Positions 32,639-44,960 are shown, numbered from the stretch's first letter. The stretch: DNA of 64,000 nt from Rhodosporidiobolus odoratus (GCA_034387635.1 JAOANU010000003.1:1674001-1738000), one strand, 5' to 3'. Made by a program: numbers and translations. Notes: a model not told the origin generated them from the sequence alone.

Positions 32639-33041
32639 CTGTCATCGAGGAGAATTAGCGTGGAGGATGAACTGTGTACGGAGCAAAAGGCAGGAACGTA
32701 GGAATTCGTCAGCAATCTTGGAAGTTGTAAGTTCCCGCAACTCGCGTCCAGGTTGAGCTCTTCACAGGGTACTCGAGGTTGCACTATTCTGTCGCGCGTG
32801 AGCAGCGTCCGTCCGTGAGCGCGAGCAAGCGTCGGACGAGAACCGACCTTCTCAATCGGGGCTGTCGGTTGTACATAGCAGACTTTAACCCTGTCGTGCT
32901 GAAGCTGTCTTCCACTGGTCTACACTACTGGGACAAGCGCAGCAATACCCAGATGAGGGGGCTCACGAGACTTGATGCGATGAACAACGACGCGGACATC
33001 CCGCTTCGTTCTTCCCCTCTTTCCATACTGACCTCGATCCA

Positions 33042-34587
33042 ATGTCGAAGAAAGTGCCTCGCTGCTCGCTGGAAGCTCACTCGGAGCTGCCTATGTGCTG
33101 TCCTGAGACTGCTGCTGAGGTCTTGGTGTTCAACGTTGCAAGTGTGTCGTCACGCCGCTCAGCTGCTGGAACCGACGGTTGACCCACCTCGCCTCAGCCA
33201 AAGAGGGCTTCGGAGTAGCTCATGACTCATTCAAGCCTACTTCGACACTGACGCAGCTCACCTACCGTTGCGACCTATCGGGATGCGGTTGGAAAGCTGT
33301 TGTGGCAGTCAGCGGGGGTGTGGGTGAAGTCAAGGGAGCCGAGGTGATCCTGGCGAATCTTCGCCACGCTCATAGATTGTCCACCGAGCCAGCTGCCAGC
33401 CTCGCCAAACAGCAGACAGCTGCGCAAGCCCGCCAGACGTCCGCCGACCTTCTCAAAGCATGCTTCCAAAAGGAAATGAAGCGCCAAGCCCTGCAGAAAA
33501 GCCATTTAACCGATGATCAAGACGGAATAAGCAGTATCTACTTTTCCCCGGTACAAGAGCAGATTCAGATTATCCGGGACCTCGAGGCTCTGCTAGGACC
33601 AGAAGAGGCTCGTATAGAAGAGCAGAAGATGAGGGACGCCGGGTGCTTGGAGCTCGACTATCCAGTATGTTCTTGATCTTGTCTCGCTCCCATATATAGG
33701 CCTCGAAGCTAACAACCTACGGTGAGCAGGCAAATGGGGTCGTGGACTTCGACCCTTTTAATCTTCCCGCCGCTCCGGCTGCAGCAGGGCCTGTGGCACC
33801 TCAGCCTTTTGCTACTGCCGGAGGGATGCGCTCCGTCAGAGCAGCACGCCTGAAGCTCGCTAGTTCTACTGCTTCGCCCGAAGAAGGCGTCGAAGCAGCC
33901 GGCGTCGACGAGTCGAAAAGGCAAAAGAAGGTCGGGAAAAAGTGGGCCAACAAGGTGACTATTCCATCGTTCTCTTACCGCGGCATCCTATCTATATATT
34001 CAGCGTATACACCGCGTATCTGTGCTGAAGCTTAACCTTTCACCCCGCACCAAACAGGCCAAGCGTGGTCGTTCTACCAAGAGAGGACGCGCTGACTCCG
34101 GTCAAGAAGGAGGTATTGCACAAGACGAAACGGAAGACGAAGGATTGGATCAAGAGGCATGTTGGTTTCCCTTTTGCCCAGGTCCACTAGCCTCCTTACT
34201 CACGAGCCAATCGGGTTGACTGCCTCAATGTATCTCTCCCTACTGTCTGCTACGCCGTCGACACCGCGATACCAGCTTGTCAACCCGCAAAAAAAGAAAC
34301 AGCAGAAAGTTGTCGTTCCTCCCGCTCCTGTCGCCCCAAAAACTCCTCCCGCGATGAAGACGTACCTCTCCCAGCTCGGCACCAGCGCTGGCTACGACTT
34401 CCTCCCCTTCCTTCCCCTCTTGACCAAAGCGCACATCACCCAGCCCGCTGGACTGGAACACCTCTACCTGGAAGACGAAGACTTGCTGGAAGAAGTGCTG
34501 GAACCGGCGGGGTCGAAGGTGCTTTTGTCAATGTTCTTGAAGGAGATTATGAGGGAGATTAGGGGGAAGAAGGTGGTCAAGAGATAA
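33042..34587 (+). CDS. FAR1-like family member D
   Basis: The ATG at 33042 (MSKKVPRCSLEAHSELP) starts a short exon ending ETAAEVLVFNVA; the phase-1 intron is 33142-33197. Exon 2 has KEGFGVAHDSF and one finger (YRCDLSGCGWKAVV...LANLRHAH, Cx4C and HxH). The helical middle segment (IQIIRDLEALLGPEEARIEEQKMRDAGCL) ends at an intron, as in member G. Downstream exons are basic (AKRGRSTKRGRADSG), then acidic, then a lysine block. The C-terminal helical domain (YLSQLGTSAGYDFLPFL, KAHITQPAGLEHL) ends KKVVKR at 34587. The intron before LVNPQKKK fits only a GC-AG donor (GAG/GCATGT, near 34157). Confidence 0.7.
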
Positions 34588-35217
34588 GCTGAAGTCAGCT
34601 AGCTTGAGAAAGGTCGTGCTTGTGAACGAAGGTGAAAAAGGATTTGAGGGCTTGCTTTCTCAGGATTTGGTCTCCGTACTTGTACTTCCTGTTTCTAGTA
34701 CTGTACAGTGCAAGGTACTCGACGCTGTCGTTAGCGGCATAGTCCCTTTGAGTCGCCTAATCACAAGGCAAGTGCAAGTTAAGTGCAATGGAAAATGGGG
34801 AAAATTGAGGAGGAAGCGTACATCGTCTGCCCTCATCGATCGCCGATTCGACGGTACGCTGCGCACTGGTACCAACGTAGCCCGGCGCTAACGATGCAGA
34901 ACGACCGCCTTCAGCGCGGAAGAATCGAAGGTGTCGGTCCGAACGTCGAAACGACGTCGATGACAAAAGCAAGATGCGCACGTTGGGCGTTATACAGGGG
35001 TAGATGGGAGATGAAATCGAGTCTCTGGATGAAATCGAGTCTCTGAGGCAACACTGAGCATCTTGGAAGGCTGTGACGAGCAATATCTGGTAGAAGAGAT
35101 GAGACTGGACTCGCTGTTTACCTCGGCGGCTCCCACCGCCTTCGATCTCGTCCTTGTATACCGTGCTGAGAAGTTACTCGGTGCTAGTAAGCTACAGTAC
35201 AGCTTCGTACCACCCGT
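34588..35217. other. Intergenic, upstream of cyclin L
   Basis: 630 bp without a supported gene. An exact tandem duplication of an 18-base unit lies at 35010-35045. Confidence 0.5.
35010..35045. repeat. 18-bp tandem duplication
   Basis: Two exact copies of GATGAAATCGAGTCTCTG, back to back, in non-coding DNA upstream of cyclin L. Confidence 0.95.
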
Positions 35218-36398
35218 ATGGCGTCCCGACACCTCCTCAATCCGCTCGCTCCGCTGGGTCAACCAACACCTTCTGCGCTAGATGGCATACCAGATGAGCT
35301 GGAGCGGGACTTGCGAGCTTGTGAGTCATTCTATTCACCCCTACGCTGGCGTGTGGCGCGATTGCTGACGCTCGCTCATACAGATGGCGCGCTCCTCATC
35401 CAACAGGCCGGTATCATGCTGAAGGCGTAGGTTGCCGCACACCTCGCTGTCCGGGACTTTTCCTGACTCCTTCGTACGCAGGCCTCAGGTCGTCATGGCG
35501 ACGGCGCAGGTTCTGTTCCAGCGGTTCTGGTTCGTCACCTCGTTGAAGCACTTTGGCATTCGGGTGCGCTACCTTTTCTAGTCCGCGCATGTATTTCCTC
35601 TCAAGCGCGATGTGCACAGGACGTCGGCATGGGAGCACTCTTCCTCTCGTCCAAGCTGGAAGAGGCGCCTGTTCGACTCCGCGACATCGTCAACTGCTTT
35701 TCCTACCTCTCTTCCCTTGCCACCTATTGCTCTGCGCCGCCATACCCTCCACCATCTACATTCACCGCCTACGCGCCTATGGACTACTTCGCGACCGAGT
35801 TCTACGACCTCAAGGACGCCATGGTGATTGCAGAAATGCAGATCCTAAAGAGGCTCGGGTTCCAGACGCAGTGCGGCTTGCCCTATGGCCATCTCGTCAA
35901 CTACCTTCAGGTGCTCGAGCTCGCAGGAGAGAACGAGCTGGTGCGACGGTGCTGGGGCTACTGCAACGACATGTATGTCTGCTCTTTCGCTCCATGGCTG
36001 CTGCACAGGCTGACATGATTCAGCGCATGAACAGGCTGCAAACCCCCGCACCCGCCTTGTATCCTCAATCTACCCTTGCACTATCCGCTATCTACCTCGC
36101 CACTCGCCTCTCGTCTCCACCTATCGCACTTCCTCTCGACCCCGCTCCGTGGTGGACCCTCTTCGATGCCTCCGAAGATGACATTCTCGACGTCACGTCC
36201 ATGCTGCTGCGACTATACAAAGATTGGGGTAGTGACCCTAGACGAGCTGGGGTCACTGAAAAGGAGGAGAACGGGTTAGAAAGGAAGGAGAGTGTTTGGA
36301 AAAGGGCGGGGAGGTTACCGGTCACCAAGTCGGGGGTGAGAGAGCTGATGGCGAGAGAGGGTGGAGGTAATGGGATGGTAGACTCGCCGCGGCGGTGA
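35218..36398 (+). CDS. Cyclin L-like transcription/splicing cyclin
   Basis: Partner of a CDK11-type kinase acting in RNA polymerase II transcription and pre-mRNA splicing. The ATG at 35218 begins HLLNPLAPLGQPTPSALDGI; introns at 35321-35383, about 35429-35481, within HFGIR/DVGMG and after YCNDM. The first cyclin box is near-canonical: QQAGIMLKAPQVVMATAQVLFQRFW, TSLKHFGI, MGALFLSSKLEEAPVRLRDIVNCF. The signature FYDLKDAMVIAEMQILKRLGFQTQ with LPYGHLVNYLQVLEL is specific to cyclin L. The second box has LYPQSTLALSAIYLATRL and WWTLFDASEDDILDV. The C-terminus is short and basic and lacks the RS-rich tail of animal cyclin L. Confidence 0.9.
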
Positions 36399-36740
36399 CA
36401 TAGACCGAAAGCAGATGAGCAGCGCACCCGTCGCAGTCGGGGAGAAGAGCTGGTTGCGCGACGGGTGTTGAGACAGCGGACGCCCTATCCCTTGCGCCGC
36501 GCAGACCGGAAGTGGCCGTTCGCTTGCAGCTGTCTGCTGGTGTGCCTGTCCTCTAATCAGTGTTGCTGGAAGTTGCCGCAATAGCCCGTGGCTGACCTTC
36601 GCTCTTCCCGCTCCTCCCGCACAAAGAGCCTCGATATCGCTCGACTTTGCTGAGCAGCTCAGTACTCGAACAGACTGACTCTGCCCGCCTGGACCGCTCA
36701 CTGCACGCCTCGCGTGCGTGGTTCCGATTCCCCCTTCGTC
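36399..36740. other. Intergenic, promoter of CIA30 gene
   Basis: About 340 bp between two plus-strand genes; nothing else recognised. Confidence 0.4.
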
Positions 36741-37771
36741 ATGATCCACTCGACTATGAGCCCGTCGTGCCTCCCCTCGAACGTCACGGGAAAGGCTGAC
36801 AGAGACTTAAAGGTCATCTTTGGTGGCTCAAAACCCTGGCCTCTGTTCAGCGCTGTCAACGACACGCTGAGAGGCGGAAAGTCAATTTCGAACTGGTCAG
36901 TCGGACCCACAAACATCGGAACATTCTCAGGGCATTTGGGTACGCCTGTAATGCTCCAAACAGCCTCTGGTATCATCGGCTGACGCTGAGCTTCTTGACG
37001 CAGACATCGCTGCCCTCGGAGGCGCCGGTTTCGCCTCGCAATCCTCGACTTTCGCTCCGACTCGCCTTGACTTGCACCCCTCCCGCTCTTCCGGCCTTCT
37101 CCTGACCTTCATCCCGCCAACGTTACCTGACGCTACGCCCTCAAACACCCTCTCGCTTCTTCCGCCGCATCAACCCTACAAATACGTCCTTGCCCTCAAG
37201 ACTGAAAAGCCTGGAAGGCGCGAGGATGGTCGCAGGGAAAGCGTCACGGTGTACGAGTGGGTGCTGGACGTAAAAGACTACGAGCCTTACAGGGGAAGCT
37301 CGAAGCCGAGCGGTGAAGGGGACATCGAAAAGGGAGAAAAGGGAGAAAAGGGAGAAAAGGGGAGTGAGCTGATTACGGTACTTGCTCGATGGCAAGACTT
37401 CCACGCAACCTACCGGGGGAGGGAACAAACGGATGCGCCGGCACTTGACCCATCGAGCATTTACGAGTATGTTCTTTCCCTCCATCTCTTCACGTGGACT
37501 TCTTTTCCTTGTTGCACATCGTCGGGGCGCCGTCCGCTTGACTTACTCAACCTCTTCCTGTTTCAGGCTCGGGTTCATGTGCCGGTCCAACTTCGGCGAC
37601 CAAGCCGGCGACTTCTCGCTCGACGTCGTATCGCTCGCTCTGGCACCACGCTCGGGTCGTCTCGACAAGCTCCGCGAATGGCTCGCCTTGGCGCTGCAAC
37701 TCGCACAGCAGTGGAAGGAATGGCTCATGCGCTTGCTGGGCAGAAGGGATGGCGCTGTACGCTTGGACTGA
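36741..37771 (+). CDS. CIA30 (NDUFAF1-like) domain protein
   Basis: CIA30 proteins act in assembly of mitochondrial complex I; some fungal members may do other jobs. The ATG at 36741 starts exon 1 with LKVIFGGSKPWPLFSAVNDTLRGGKS and GTFSGHL; a phase-1 intron leads to DIAALGGAGFASQSS, characteristic of the fungal CIA30 fold. Then come LHPSRSSGLLLTFIP, YKYVLALKTE, YEWVLDVKD and, after an intron near 37470-37566, LGFMCRSNFGDQAGDFSLDVVSLALA, the conserved last strands. A lysine/glutamate/glycine repeat (GEKGEKGEKG, about 37333-37363) sits in a surface loop. The C-terminus ends at TGA 37769-37771. No obvious mitochondrial presequence, so location is uncertain. Confidence 0.82.
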
Positions 37772-38520
37772 ACACCACTTTCCCTCGTACAGTCAAAGGG
37801 TCGCGGCTTCTCTCCGCGCTTCTTTCGCAGGCTTCAGCTTCAGCTCCTCGTCTCGTCTCGTCGCTTTGCCAGCCAACCGCCTCTACAAATGCCATTCCGA
37901 CCTTAGACCACGCTGCATCGCACCGCTCAGCACCGCTGCACTGCAGTCATATAAAGGGAACCGGTGCGTGCCAATTGAAGCGGTCCCGCCTCAAGGGTCC
38001 GAGTCCTATTCTACCCGGAATGAGTCGAAGCGGCTCTGCAGTCTGGATGCATTCTTTTTCTGTCTACCAGGGTACGGAGCTCACCCGGCAGATCAGGCAA
38101 AAGCTTGTCAAGTGCGGGAAGCCCTCCACCATTGCCGCCTCGCCACTCGCTCATCCTTACAGACAAGCAGCATCTTGCCTGCGGATTGGGCTCAGGATGT
38201 GGTACCTTATCGGTATGACCTTTAGGCCTTCGGCTGTCAGATTCAGCTTCTTCCAAGACGAGACCTCTGCTCCCCCGACGCTGCTGCCGGCTTCCACACC
38301 TGCCTGCCCTTTTTCCGCCCGGATACCGACGCTCCGACCGCTCAATATCAACGTCTCAAGAAATCCCTCCGGGCGCGCCGAGATCGGGGGTCGAGCGCGG
38401 ACGTTAAGAGGAGCGCAACGGGGGTCTCACCGAGGACTTGATGCGACATCAGCCTTCCCTCCTCTCTCCCTCGTTCGTTGCCACCCCTCGTTCTGTTCGC
38501 CTTTCTCCCGCCGGCGTTGA
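37772..38520. other. Intergenic between CIA30 and DUF6534 genes
   Basis: 750 bp. Open frames of up to 160 codons exist but have no recognisable motif or consistent codon bias. Nothing supported. Confidence 0.4.
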
Positions 38521-40373
38521 CATGTCTGCAGACTCCGCTGCAGCTGCAGCAGCGCAAGCTCAGCTTGCGAAGAAGCTCGTCGACGGGATTCTGTCACCGA
38601 TGTAAGTCGCTTTCCCACTTTCTCGTTGCATGTACCGCATTGCTTAGCTCCCTTCTTCGATAGCCTCATCGGCACGCTGCTGTCGTGCGCGCTATGCGGC
38701 GTCATCTTGTCTATGTGTGCGCTTTCTTTCGCAAGCTCTGGCGAAGATGCTTGCTGACCGTTTTCCGCATTCTGTAGCTGTCACCTACTACTCTCGTTTC
38801 GCCTCGGACCGCATCAGCTTCCGCCTTCTCGTTGGCGTCCTCACCCTCGCTGCCATGCTCGATACCGGTAGTTCTTGCGGATGGGCCTATACGCAGTGCG
38901 TCACGCATTTCGGCGACCCGATGAATTTGCTTAAGTGGCCTAAGTGGTACACATCTTATATCTTCCTGTGCGTACTTCTCTGTCGTGCTGATACCCTGCG
39001 CTATAGCCTTGCTGACCGCTTGATGGCACGCTCTATTACCTTCCTTGTCCTTTTCTTGACAGTACTGGCTTCGAAATCGCGGTCTGCCAGTTCTTCTGGG
39101 TGTGCGTACTAGTCGGTAGTACCTGATCTTTTAGAGTAGAAGCTGATCTTGGCTTGTTGCGACACAGGTGGCGAGTATGGGTCATTTCCGCGCGCAAAGG
39201 GTGGCACATAGTCGGTTTGTTGGTCATTACCGTTGTCGCGGCATATGCGTGAGTCTCCTCTCCGAAACACCCTTCCCAAAGATATCCTGACTTGTCGCTG
39301 GTCCGTAGCTGCTCTTTCTACCTCAGCATCCGAGCCATCCACACGTAAGTTCCTACAAAAACCGGCTTGGCTGTAGTGGGCTAAGTTGACTTGCCCCAAC
39401 TTGTGCAGAACGACTCTCGAGCAGTACGACGGCTACAGGCCCGTTGCTGACTCTTGGTTGGGCATTAGCGTCGCTGTCGGTGAGCTACATTTTCTCGCCT
39501 CGCTATCCACGAGTGCCTGCTTACCCATGCCCTTCTTCTCACAATGCAGACGTCCTCATCACGTGCGTATATTTCGCTGACCCATCGAGTGAACCTTGCT
39601 TACATCACCGCTTCCTGCTTTACAGCGGAAGCATGATCTTTTACGTCTGGTGGCAGCCGAAACAAGATGCAGGCTTCAACGTCGTCGCCCAGTCCTCGTG
39701 CGTGCTTTTTCGCCTCATGCCAGCGCTTCATTCTGATTACTGCTTCCCGCAGGCCTCTCATGCGGGTTGTCATGCATGCGTACACTTCTCCTTTTCCTCG
39801 CATCTTTCCTTTTCGAACCAAAAAGCCAAAGACAACCGCAGGATCTCGCTGACTGGCCCTCCTCAGCCTAACGACCAACTTGGCTGCGCTGGTCGTTCAA
39901 GTCGCTTTCATCGCTTTGGCTACTTGCAGGAGCGACTTGCAGTACCTCCTACCCGGTCTTTCCAAGTTTGTCCTCTTTCTTTTCGGAATGTCGTGTCTCC
40001 AGTCGCAGCATTGACGGTCACTCCTACCTGCAGTGCCAAGGTCTACATCGCGTGCGTCATCGCCACCCTAAACCTCCGACAATCGATGCAGAACGGCACC
40101 TCCCACTCTGGCAGCGGCGAAACCCCGAAAGGCCTAACCAGCCGCTTTTTCAGTACCCACTCCCGAGGTGCAGCCAACTCGGTGCAGGTCCACGTACAGC
40201 AAAACGTCGAAGTCGACCAGCACGAGTTGGACACCTTTCCCTCATTGAACCGGGACTCGCCTGCTGCGAATGGAGGTCGAGGTGCGGGTCGAGATGGGAC
40301 GGAGCCGTATGCGGTTCAGTTTGTGTTGGATGACAGGTCGAGCGATGTGGAAAAGGGGAACATCACGTATTGA
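38521..40373 (+). CDS. DUF6534-type seven-helix membrane protein 1
   Basis: Basidiomycete integral membrane family of unknown function. The ATG at 38521 starts MSADSAAAAAAQAQLAKKL. About ten short exons give ILIGTLLSCALCGVIL, TYYSRFASDRISFRLLVGVL, MLDTGSSCGWAYTQCVTHFGDP, FEIAVCQFFWVWRVWVISARKGW, LLVITVVAAYACSFYLS, VAVDVLITGSMIFYVWW, LTTNLAALVVQVAFIALAT and the family-typical AKVYIACVIATLNLRQ. The long cytosolic tail has a block NSVQVHVQQNVEVD also found in the two paralogues. The exon order and helix pattern match the 45194 and 48062 genes. Seven helices with a cytosolic tail would fit a sensor or receptor-like protein, but no ligand is known. Confidence 0.85.
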
Positions 40374-41416
40374 TTTTCTTGCAGTAGGTCTACCCGAGTC
40401 ATCCTTAGGATTTTGTATGCTTTTTTCCCTCCATGCCTGATAGAGCGAACTCTAAAGTCGCTGTCGTTCTCATAACAAGCTTTTGCTCTCCTAGGAGTCA
40501 GCGCTCTCTGGACCGAGGCACGGCGACAGCAATGCGTCAAGACGGAGGCTTTCAGGGCTGGTCTCTAACGTAAAAATCGGTACATAAAAAGCTAATCTGG
40601 ACAGGCCGGGTCTACCACGACTGATAATCCCAGCACTGGAGCTGTGGCAGGAACAATTCCGGTTAGCCTTTAAGCCAGTACAGAGTAGGCCTGCAGGCGG
40701 ACTATCTCCCTTTCGAGGTCTTCCTCCCATTTCTGCGCGACTGCCGGTCCTGATGACTGTCCGACGGAACATCCCACTTGCACTGGGGACTGTGACGAGC
40801 AGGTCGAAGAAGTAGTCCCTGATGCGGAATGGCAAGCCTGTGAACAGAGAAAAGATCAGTGGGGAGGAAAAGAGTGTTTCAGTGAAGGGGAGAGCGCCTT
40901 TGCTGCGCAGGTGTGGCACGCAGAGGGTAGCTGAAAGGCAGGAGGAGCCGGTGACTGAGTTGCGATGGCAGACCTGCGATGAAGGCCGAGGAAAGAAAAG
41001 ATGCAGAGAGAAGATCAGCTCGAGGCAGTGTCAGATCTAGCGAGGGGACCGACATGGCGAGGTTGTTTTGAGCTGGTATGGACGGCGCAGAGGATGAAGG
41101 TAGAGGGAAAAGCGTGGATAAGGTTCCAATCAGGAAGACCAGCGTAGGTCGCAGGACTGAGAAGGTCAAGGCGGGAAGGGGCGGGATGGAGAAGCGGCGG
41201 AAGAGGCAGCATCACGAAGCGATGCGGGGTTGGCTGAGAGTTGCCGACATGAGAATGTAAAGCCGGGGCAGCACGCAACGGAGAACCGAGAGCCGCGAGA
41301 GATCCGGCCTTGCCGACTTGCCGATTGGCGCGGACGATTCGAGCAATGGCGGCGGGAGACAACTAGCGGGCTGTATCGCAGGGCTTCTCACATTGAGTCC
41401 TACATGGACCCCGGAG
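40374..41416. other. Convergent intergenic with a possible small gene
   Basis: Between the 3' ends of the DUF6534-1 and F-box genes. On the minus strand, an ATG at about 41064 opens MSVPSLDLTLPRADLLSASF, which can splice (donor after FIA, acceptor TTCACAG near 40842) to GLPFRIRDYFFDLLVTVPSASGMFRR and a stop at 40491. The short, partly hydrophobic product of about 145 aa matches no family I know. Treat as tentative. Confidence 0.3.
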
Positions 41417-43238
41417 TTACTCCCTTCCGTCAGAATCGTTGTCCGAACTTCCGTTGCCTGCCTCATTTCCGTCAGCATCTTCACTTCCTTCATCTTCATC
41501 TTCATCTTCATCTTCATCATCGTCACTGTCGTCGAAAGGAAAAAGCGACCAAATCCCTTCGGCGCCCCTCGGCCTTTCCTCCCCTCCCCTGCTGTTGACC
41601 ACTAAACTGAGCAAACCCTCCTTCTCTCCCTTCTGCCTGAACCCCATCAGATCCGCAAAATATTCAGTCGAGGAAAGTAGTAAAGAATCAGCGCGGGCTG
41701 ATTCGTCTTGTTTACCTGTGTCGACGCGGATCGAGATGTAGGGGGAGGTTTCGTTTGACGTGACATGGGAGAAAGCGGAGAGGTCGAAGTCGGCGTCTAT
41801 CTTGACGACGTTGCTGTGTGCATAGTATGTGAGACGTGGCAGTATGATTATGTAGGGAGCGCCTCATATGAGAGGCACACGGAGAGCAGAGACTCACGTC
41901 TCGAAATGCTCGAGATGCGGGAAGGCGTTCTGGAAGTAACCGGAAAGCAAGGTCTGTAATGGAAAGCCTACTCAGCAGTCTCATCCCGCAAGTGAAGCAG
42001 TGAACGGGAACTTACGAAAGCCATGTCGTGCCTACTGCCGATGAGCTCGTGGGGATGCCCGCCAAGGAAGAAGACGAGTCCCCTCAGCTGGTCACCGAAA
42101 GCCGCACAGCTCATACTGAGTCCGAAGGGATCGCCTGGCGTACGCCGAAGAAGGGGAACAACTCCTCCGGGTCCACCGACGAAGATGTCCTCGCATGTGG
42201 TTGGGTCTGGCGTGGATCCGAGGGAGAGATACTCGACGGTTTGAAGCGCGGCGAAGTCTTGCAAGAGGATGACGAGACCTTCTGGGAGCACGTCGTCCGA
42301 GTCGTGGAGGGAAGGCTTGCTGAAGAAGTCGAGCGAAAGGCGTTTGAGGGTGCTAGGATACTCAGGCGAAGTCCGAAATTCCTGCACATTACGCTTCAGT
42401 GTATGGGTTAAGCTGGAAAAAGAAGAAGGGCTACGCACTTCGAGGGCTTCATGTATGGCACCCAACGGCGTTGTATGCATGTCGACCAACACAAGAGCCT
42501 CGAGGTGACTGAAGAGGGCGGGCGTAATCCACTTGCTCTCGCCTGCACCACCCTCGATACCAAAAGACGCCTTCCAGCTTCAGTACCTCGAGAGTTGTTG
42601 GTAGATGCCCGTCTTGTTCTGGTTTGATCCCATGATACGCGATGCTGAGCATCCTCAGATCAGGGAACGTTTCGAGGCGAAGGGGTATCGAGGGGCAGCT
42701 CTGTAGGCTCAGAGCCTTCAGCGCTGGTAGGCGTCGTACCGTTTGCCAGACTCTGTTAAGATACTCCGTCGACCGAAGAGAGTTCATTTGCGCCGGGTGG
42801 TCAGCCTGTTCCGTTGTGAGATTGTGAGCAAATCAAGAGAGGTACAAGAACACCGGTTCAGAACTGGCTCACCAATCTGATGCTCAAAACACCAGTAGCC
42901 TTCGCCAAGATCTGCTCAAGCCAACTCGCCTCTTCTTCCTGCAACCACAGAGTCACATCCTCCACATCGAGAATTCGAAGGGCCGCGATCTTGTGGTCGT
43001 CCGAGGCAATGCTTCGGAGTGCATTGCGGATGATGTCCCTGTCGACGTCGACCCTGTCCGCGTTGCACAGTAGCTCGACTCTGTGGTAAAGGAACGGGCG
43101 GCAGGTGACGGCGTTACGAGTTGCGGTGAGGGAGAAGGCAGCGAGAGCAGGGCGAGGAAGGCTTCGGGCTATGTTGGAGACGAGCTCATACGGAAGTGCA
43201 GAGAGGCAGGGTGTGAGCATGAAGCGAAAGGACTGCAA
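41417..43238 (-). CDS. F-box protein
   Basis: Probable substrate receptor of an SCF ubiquitin ligase. The ATG at 43238 (or 43220) leads to CLSALPYELVSNIARSLPRPALAAFSLTATRNA, a classic F-box start (LP.EL...I...L....L....L). Following exons have leucine-rich strands: KIAALRILDVEDVTLWL, LPALKALSLQSCPSIPL, FPDLRMLSIAYHGI, TTLEVLKLEGVFW, TLKRLSLDFFSK and TVEYLSLG, like degenerate LRRs. The C-terminus has a highly acidic run (DEDEDEDEDEG) encoded by a hexanucleotide repeat near 41484-41520. Five or so introns; the junctions between 41940 and 42010 are the least certain. Confidence 0.78.
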
Positions 43239-43773
43239 AGGGAGCTGTGAAGGATGGGACAGGAAAGGAAAGAGTGTATAGTCGGAGGGTTCGGTGAAGA
43301 GACGGGGCGTCGGCCGGACGGGCGCTTATAAGCTTGTTGACGCGTGTCGCACTGTAAGACTGTTCGGCATATGCCCACGTGTCAAAGCCGCTACATCGGT
43401 GGGCTAAGGGGAAACAACGCACCTTCGTTGACCAGGACAAGGGACGATGATATCGCGTCGAACCGCTTGTATTGACCGCGAAATACGTGTAACAAGTGAA
43501 CTAGACGCCAAAGTCGGAGTCTAATAGGCCCAATAAGCTTACGAGCAGCGGATGAAGGATGAAGGCAAGAAGAAAGCCAATCCTTGTCATCAAATATAAG
43601 TTGGTTCGCCCTCAGCAACTCACACACAGTCACCACAGCCACGCCAACAGCCGACAAAGGCACTCGCAATACCGTACAAGAGTCGCCTGCTATATCCTCA
43701 CCAGTCCTTCGGCCGCCCTCATTGCCTCACCTCCCCACTGTTTGTTTGCTTTGTCGAGTGTAGCGACTTCGAC
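43239..43773. promoter_or_regulatory. Divergent promoter region
   Basis: 535 bp between the F-box gene (minus) and the kinetochore-like gene (plus). AT-richer patches occur near 43500-43600 (for example AAATATAAG at about 43582), but no firm element. Confidence 0.4.
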
Positions 43774-44960
43774 ATGCCGCCTTCCGCCCAAGCCGCCCCG
43801 CGCGATGACCTCTTCGAGTCCAAGGACGCGTCCGGAAGCGCCGAGATACCGCCTCTCGCTTTCGAAACAGAAGACGAGATGCGCGCCGTCCTTGACAGGT
43901 TGAAGGAAGATTTGCGCGCTCGAGTGGAGACCCAGGTTGCAGGAGGCAGTGCGTCGGTCAAAGGTAAGGGGAAGGCCACAGAACTGGATGCCGCGCAGCG
44001 AAATAAGGTGAACGAGATTGTGCTCAAGGTGCGTTTTCATCCATATTGATGCGGCGGGTCTCCTGGCTGCTCGCCTGGTGCGCTCTAGCCGGTGCTACCC
44101 AGCCTCAGTAACCCCATGCATTGCGTACCTGCGTGGTCCTGGAAAGTAACCGCACTGTTCGACTCTTGCATACTGACGTTCGATGTTCTCGTCTTCCCTG
44201 CAGCAATTCTACCCCAAACTCGAACGCGTCATCCTCTCCAACTGTACTATCGGCGGTCATCCCTGGTCTGTCTACCGGGAAAAGAAGAAAAGAGGAGGTC
44301 CGTGATCCTTTCCTGTCATCCTGATGATGTGCCGCTCGTTTCGCTCACATGCTCTTTCCGGTATTCGTACCTTGCAGAACTCGCCAAGACTCAGCCCTTC
44401 GACGATGTGCTGCACCAACGCGTGATCAGCTACCAGAACGACCTCTTCGATGCCCGCGAGGTGAATGCTCAGGAACGGGTCGATGCACCAGCAAGGACGG
44501 CTGAAGTAGTTTCTTCTCGCTACTCTTGACCACGTGTTCTTGTCTGACCTGCCTTTCTGCCGCAGTACGTCCAAAGCGTCATCGAGCTCGACCAGCAACA
44601 TATCGCCAAGCTCGAAGAAGCAAGACTCGATGTTCCTGGAGAGCTCCCGCTACCTCGAGCGCCAAGGTCAAGAAAGAGTATCGGCGGTGCTGCCGGTAGG
44701 TGCTTGTATCTCCTTATTCACTTCATGCCCTCACATGATCTTGATGTGCTACAGCCCTGGAAGCGCCGGCACCGCTCGAAGCGCAAGAATACTTTGAGGA
44801 AAGCAGGCAAGCGCTGGATCAGCTGCTGAACGTGCGTACTGTCCCGATGTAGTCATGTTTTGAGGCGACTAACGATCTGCTACTGCAGGAGGTTCCTCGC
44901 CTGACGACGGCAGCGGAAGAAGCGACCCAGGTCGCGCTGGATGCGGCGGCTTTGGCTTGA
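43774..44960 (+). CDS. Mis14/Nsl1-like kinetochore protein
   Basis: Likely subunit of the Mis12/MIND complex that links centromeric chromatin to the Ndc80 complex. Six short exons run from the ATG at 43774 to TGA at 44958-44960. Visible parts: an acidic N-terminus, a helix EDEMRAVLDRLKEDLRARVE, NKVNEIVLKQFYPKLERVIL, the segment QPFDDVLHQRVISYQNDLFDAREVNAQERVDAP (similar to the EPFD...L..V..L......V...R...P signature of Mis14), then YVQSVIELDQQHIAKLEEARLDVPG, and C-terminal coiled-coil helices. About 220 aa, right for the family. Assigned from pattern only. Confidence 0.55.

Noticed and set aside
41439..41741. Serine-repeat protein on the plus strand
   Set aside because: It is the complement of the acidic repeat at the end of the F-box gene.
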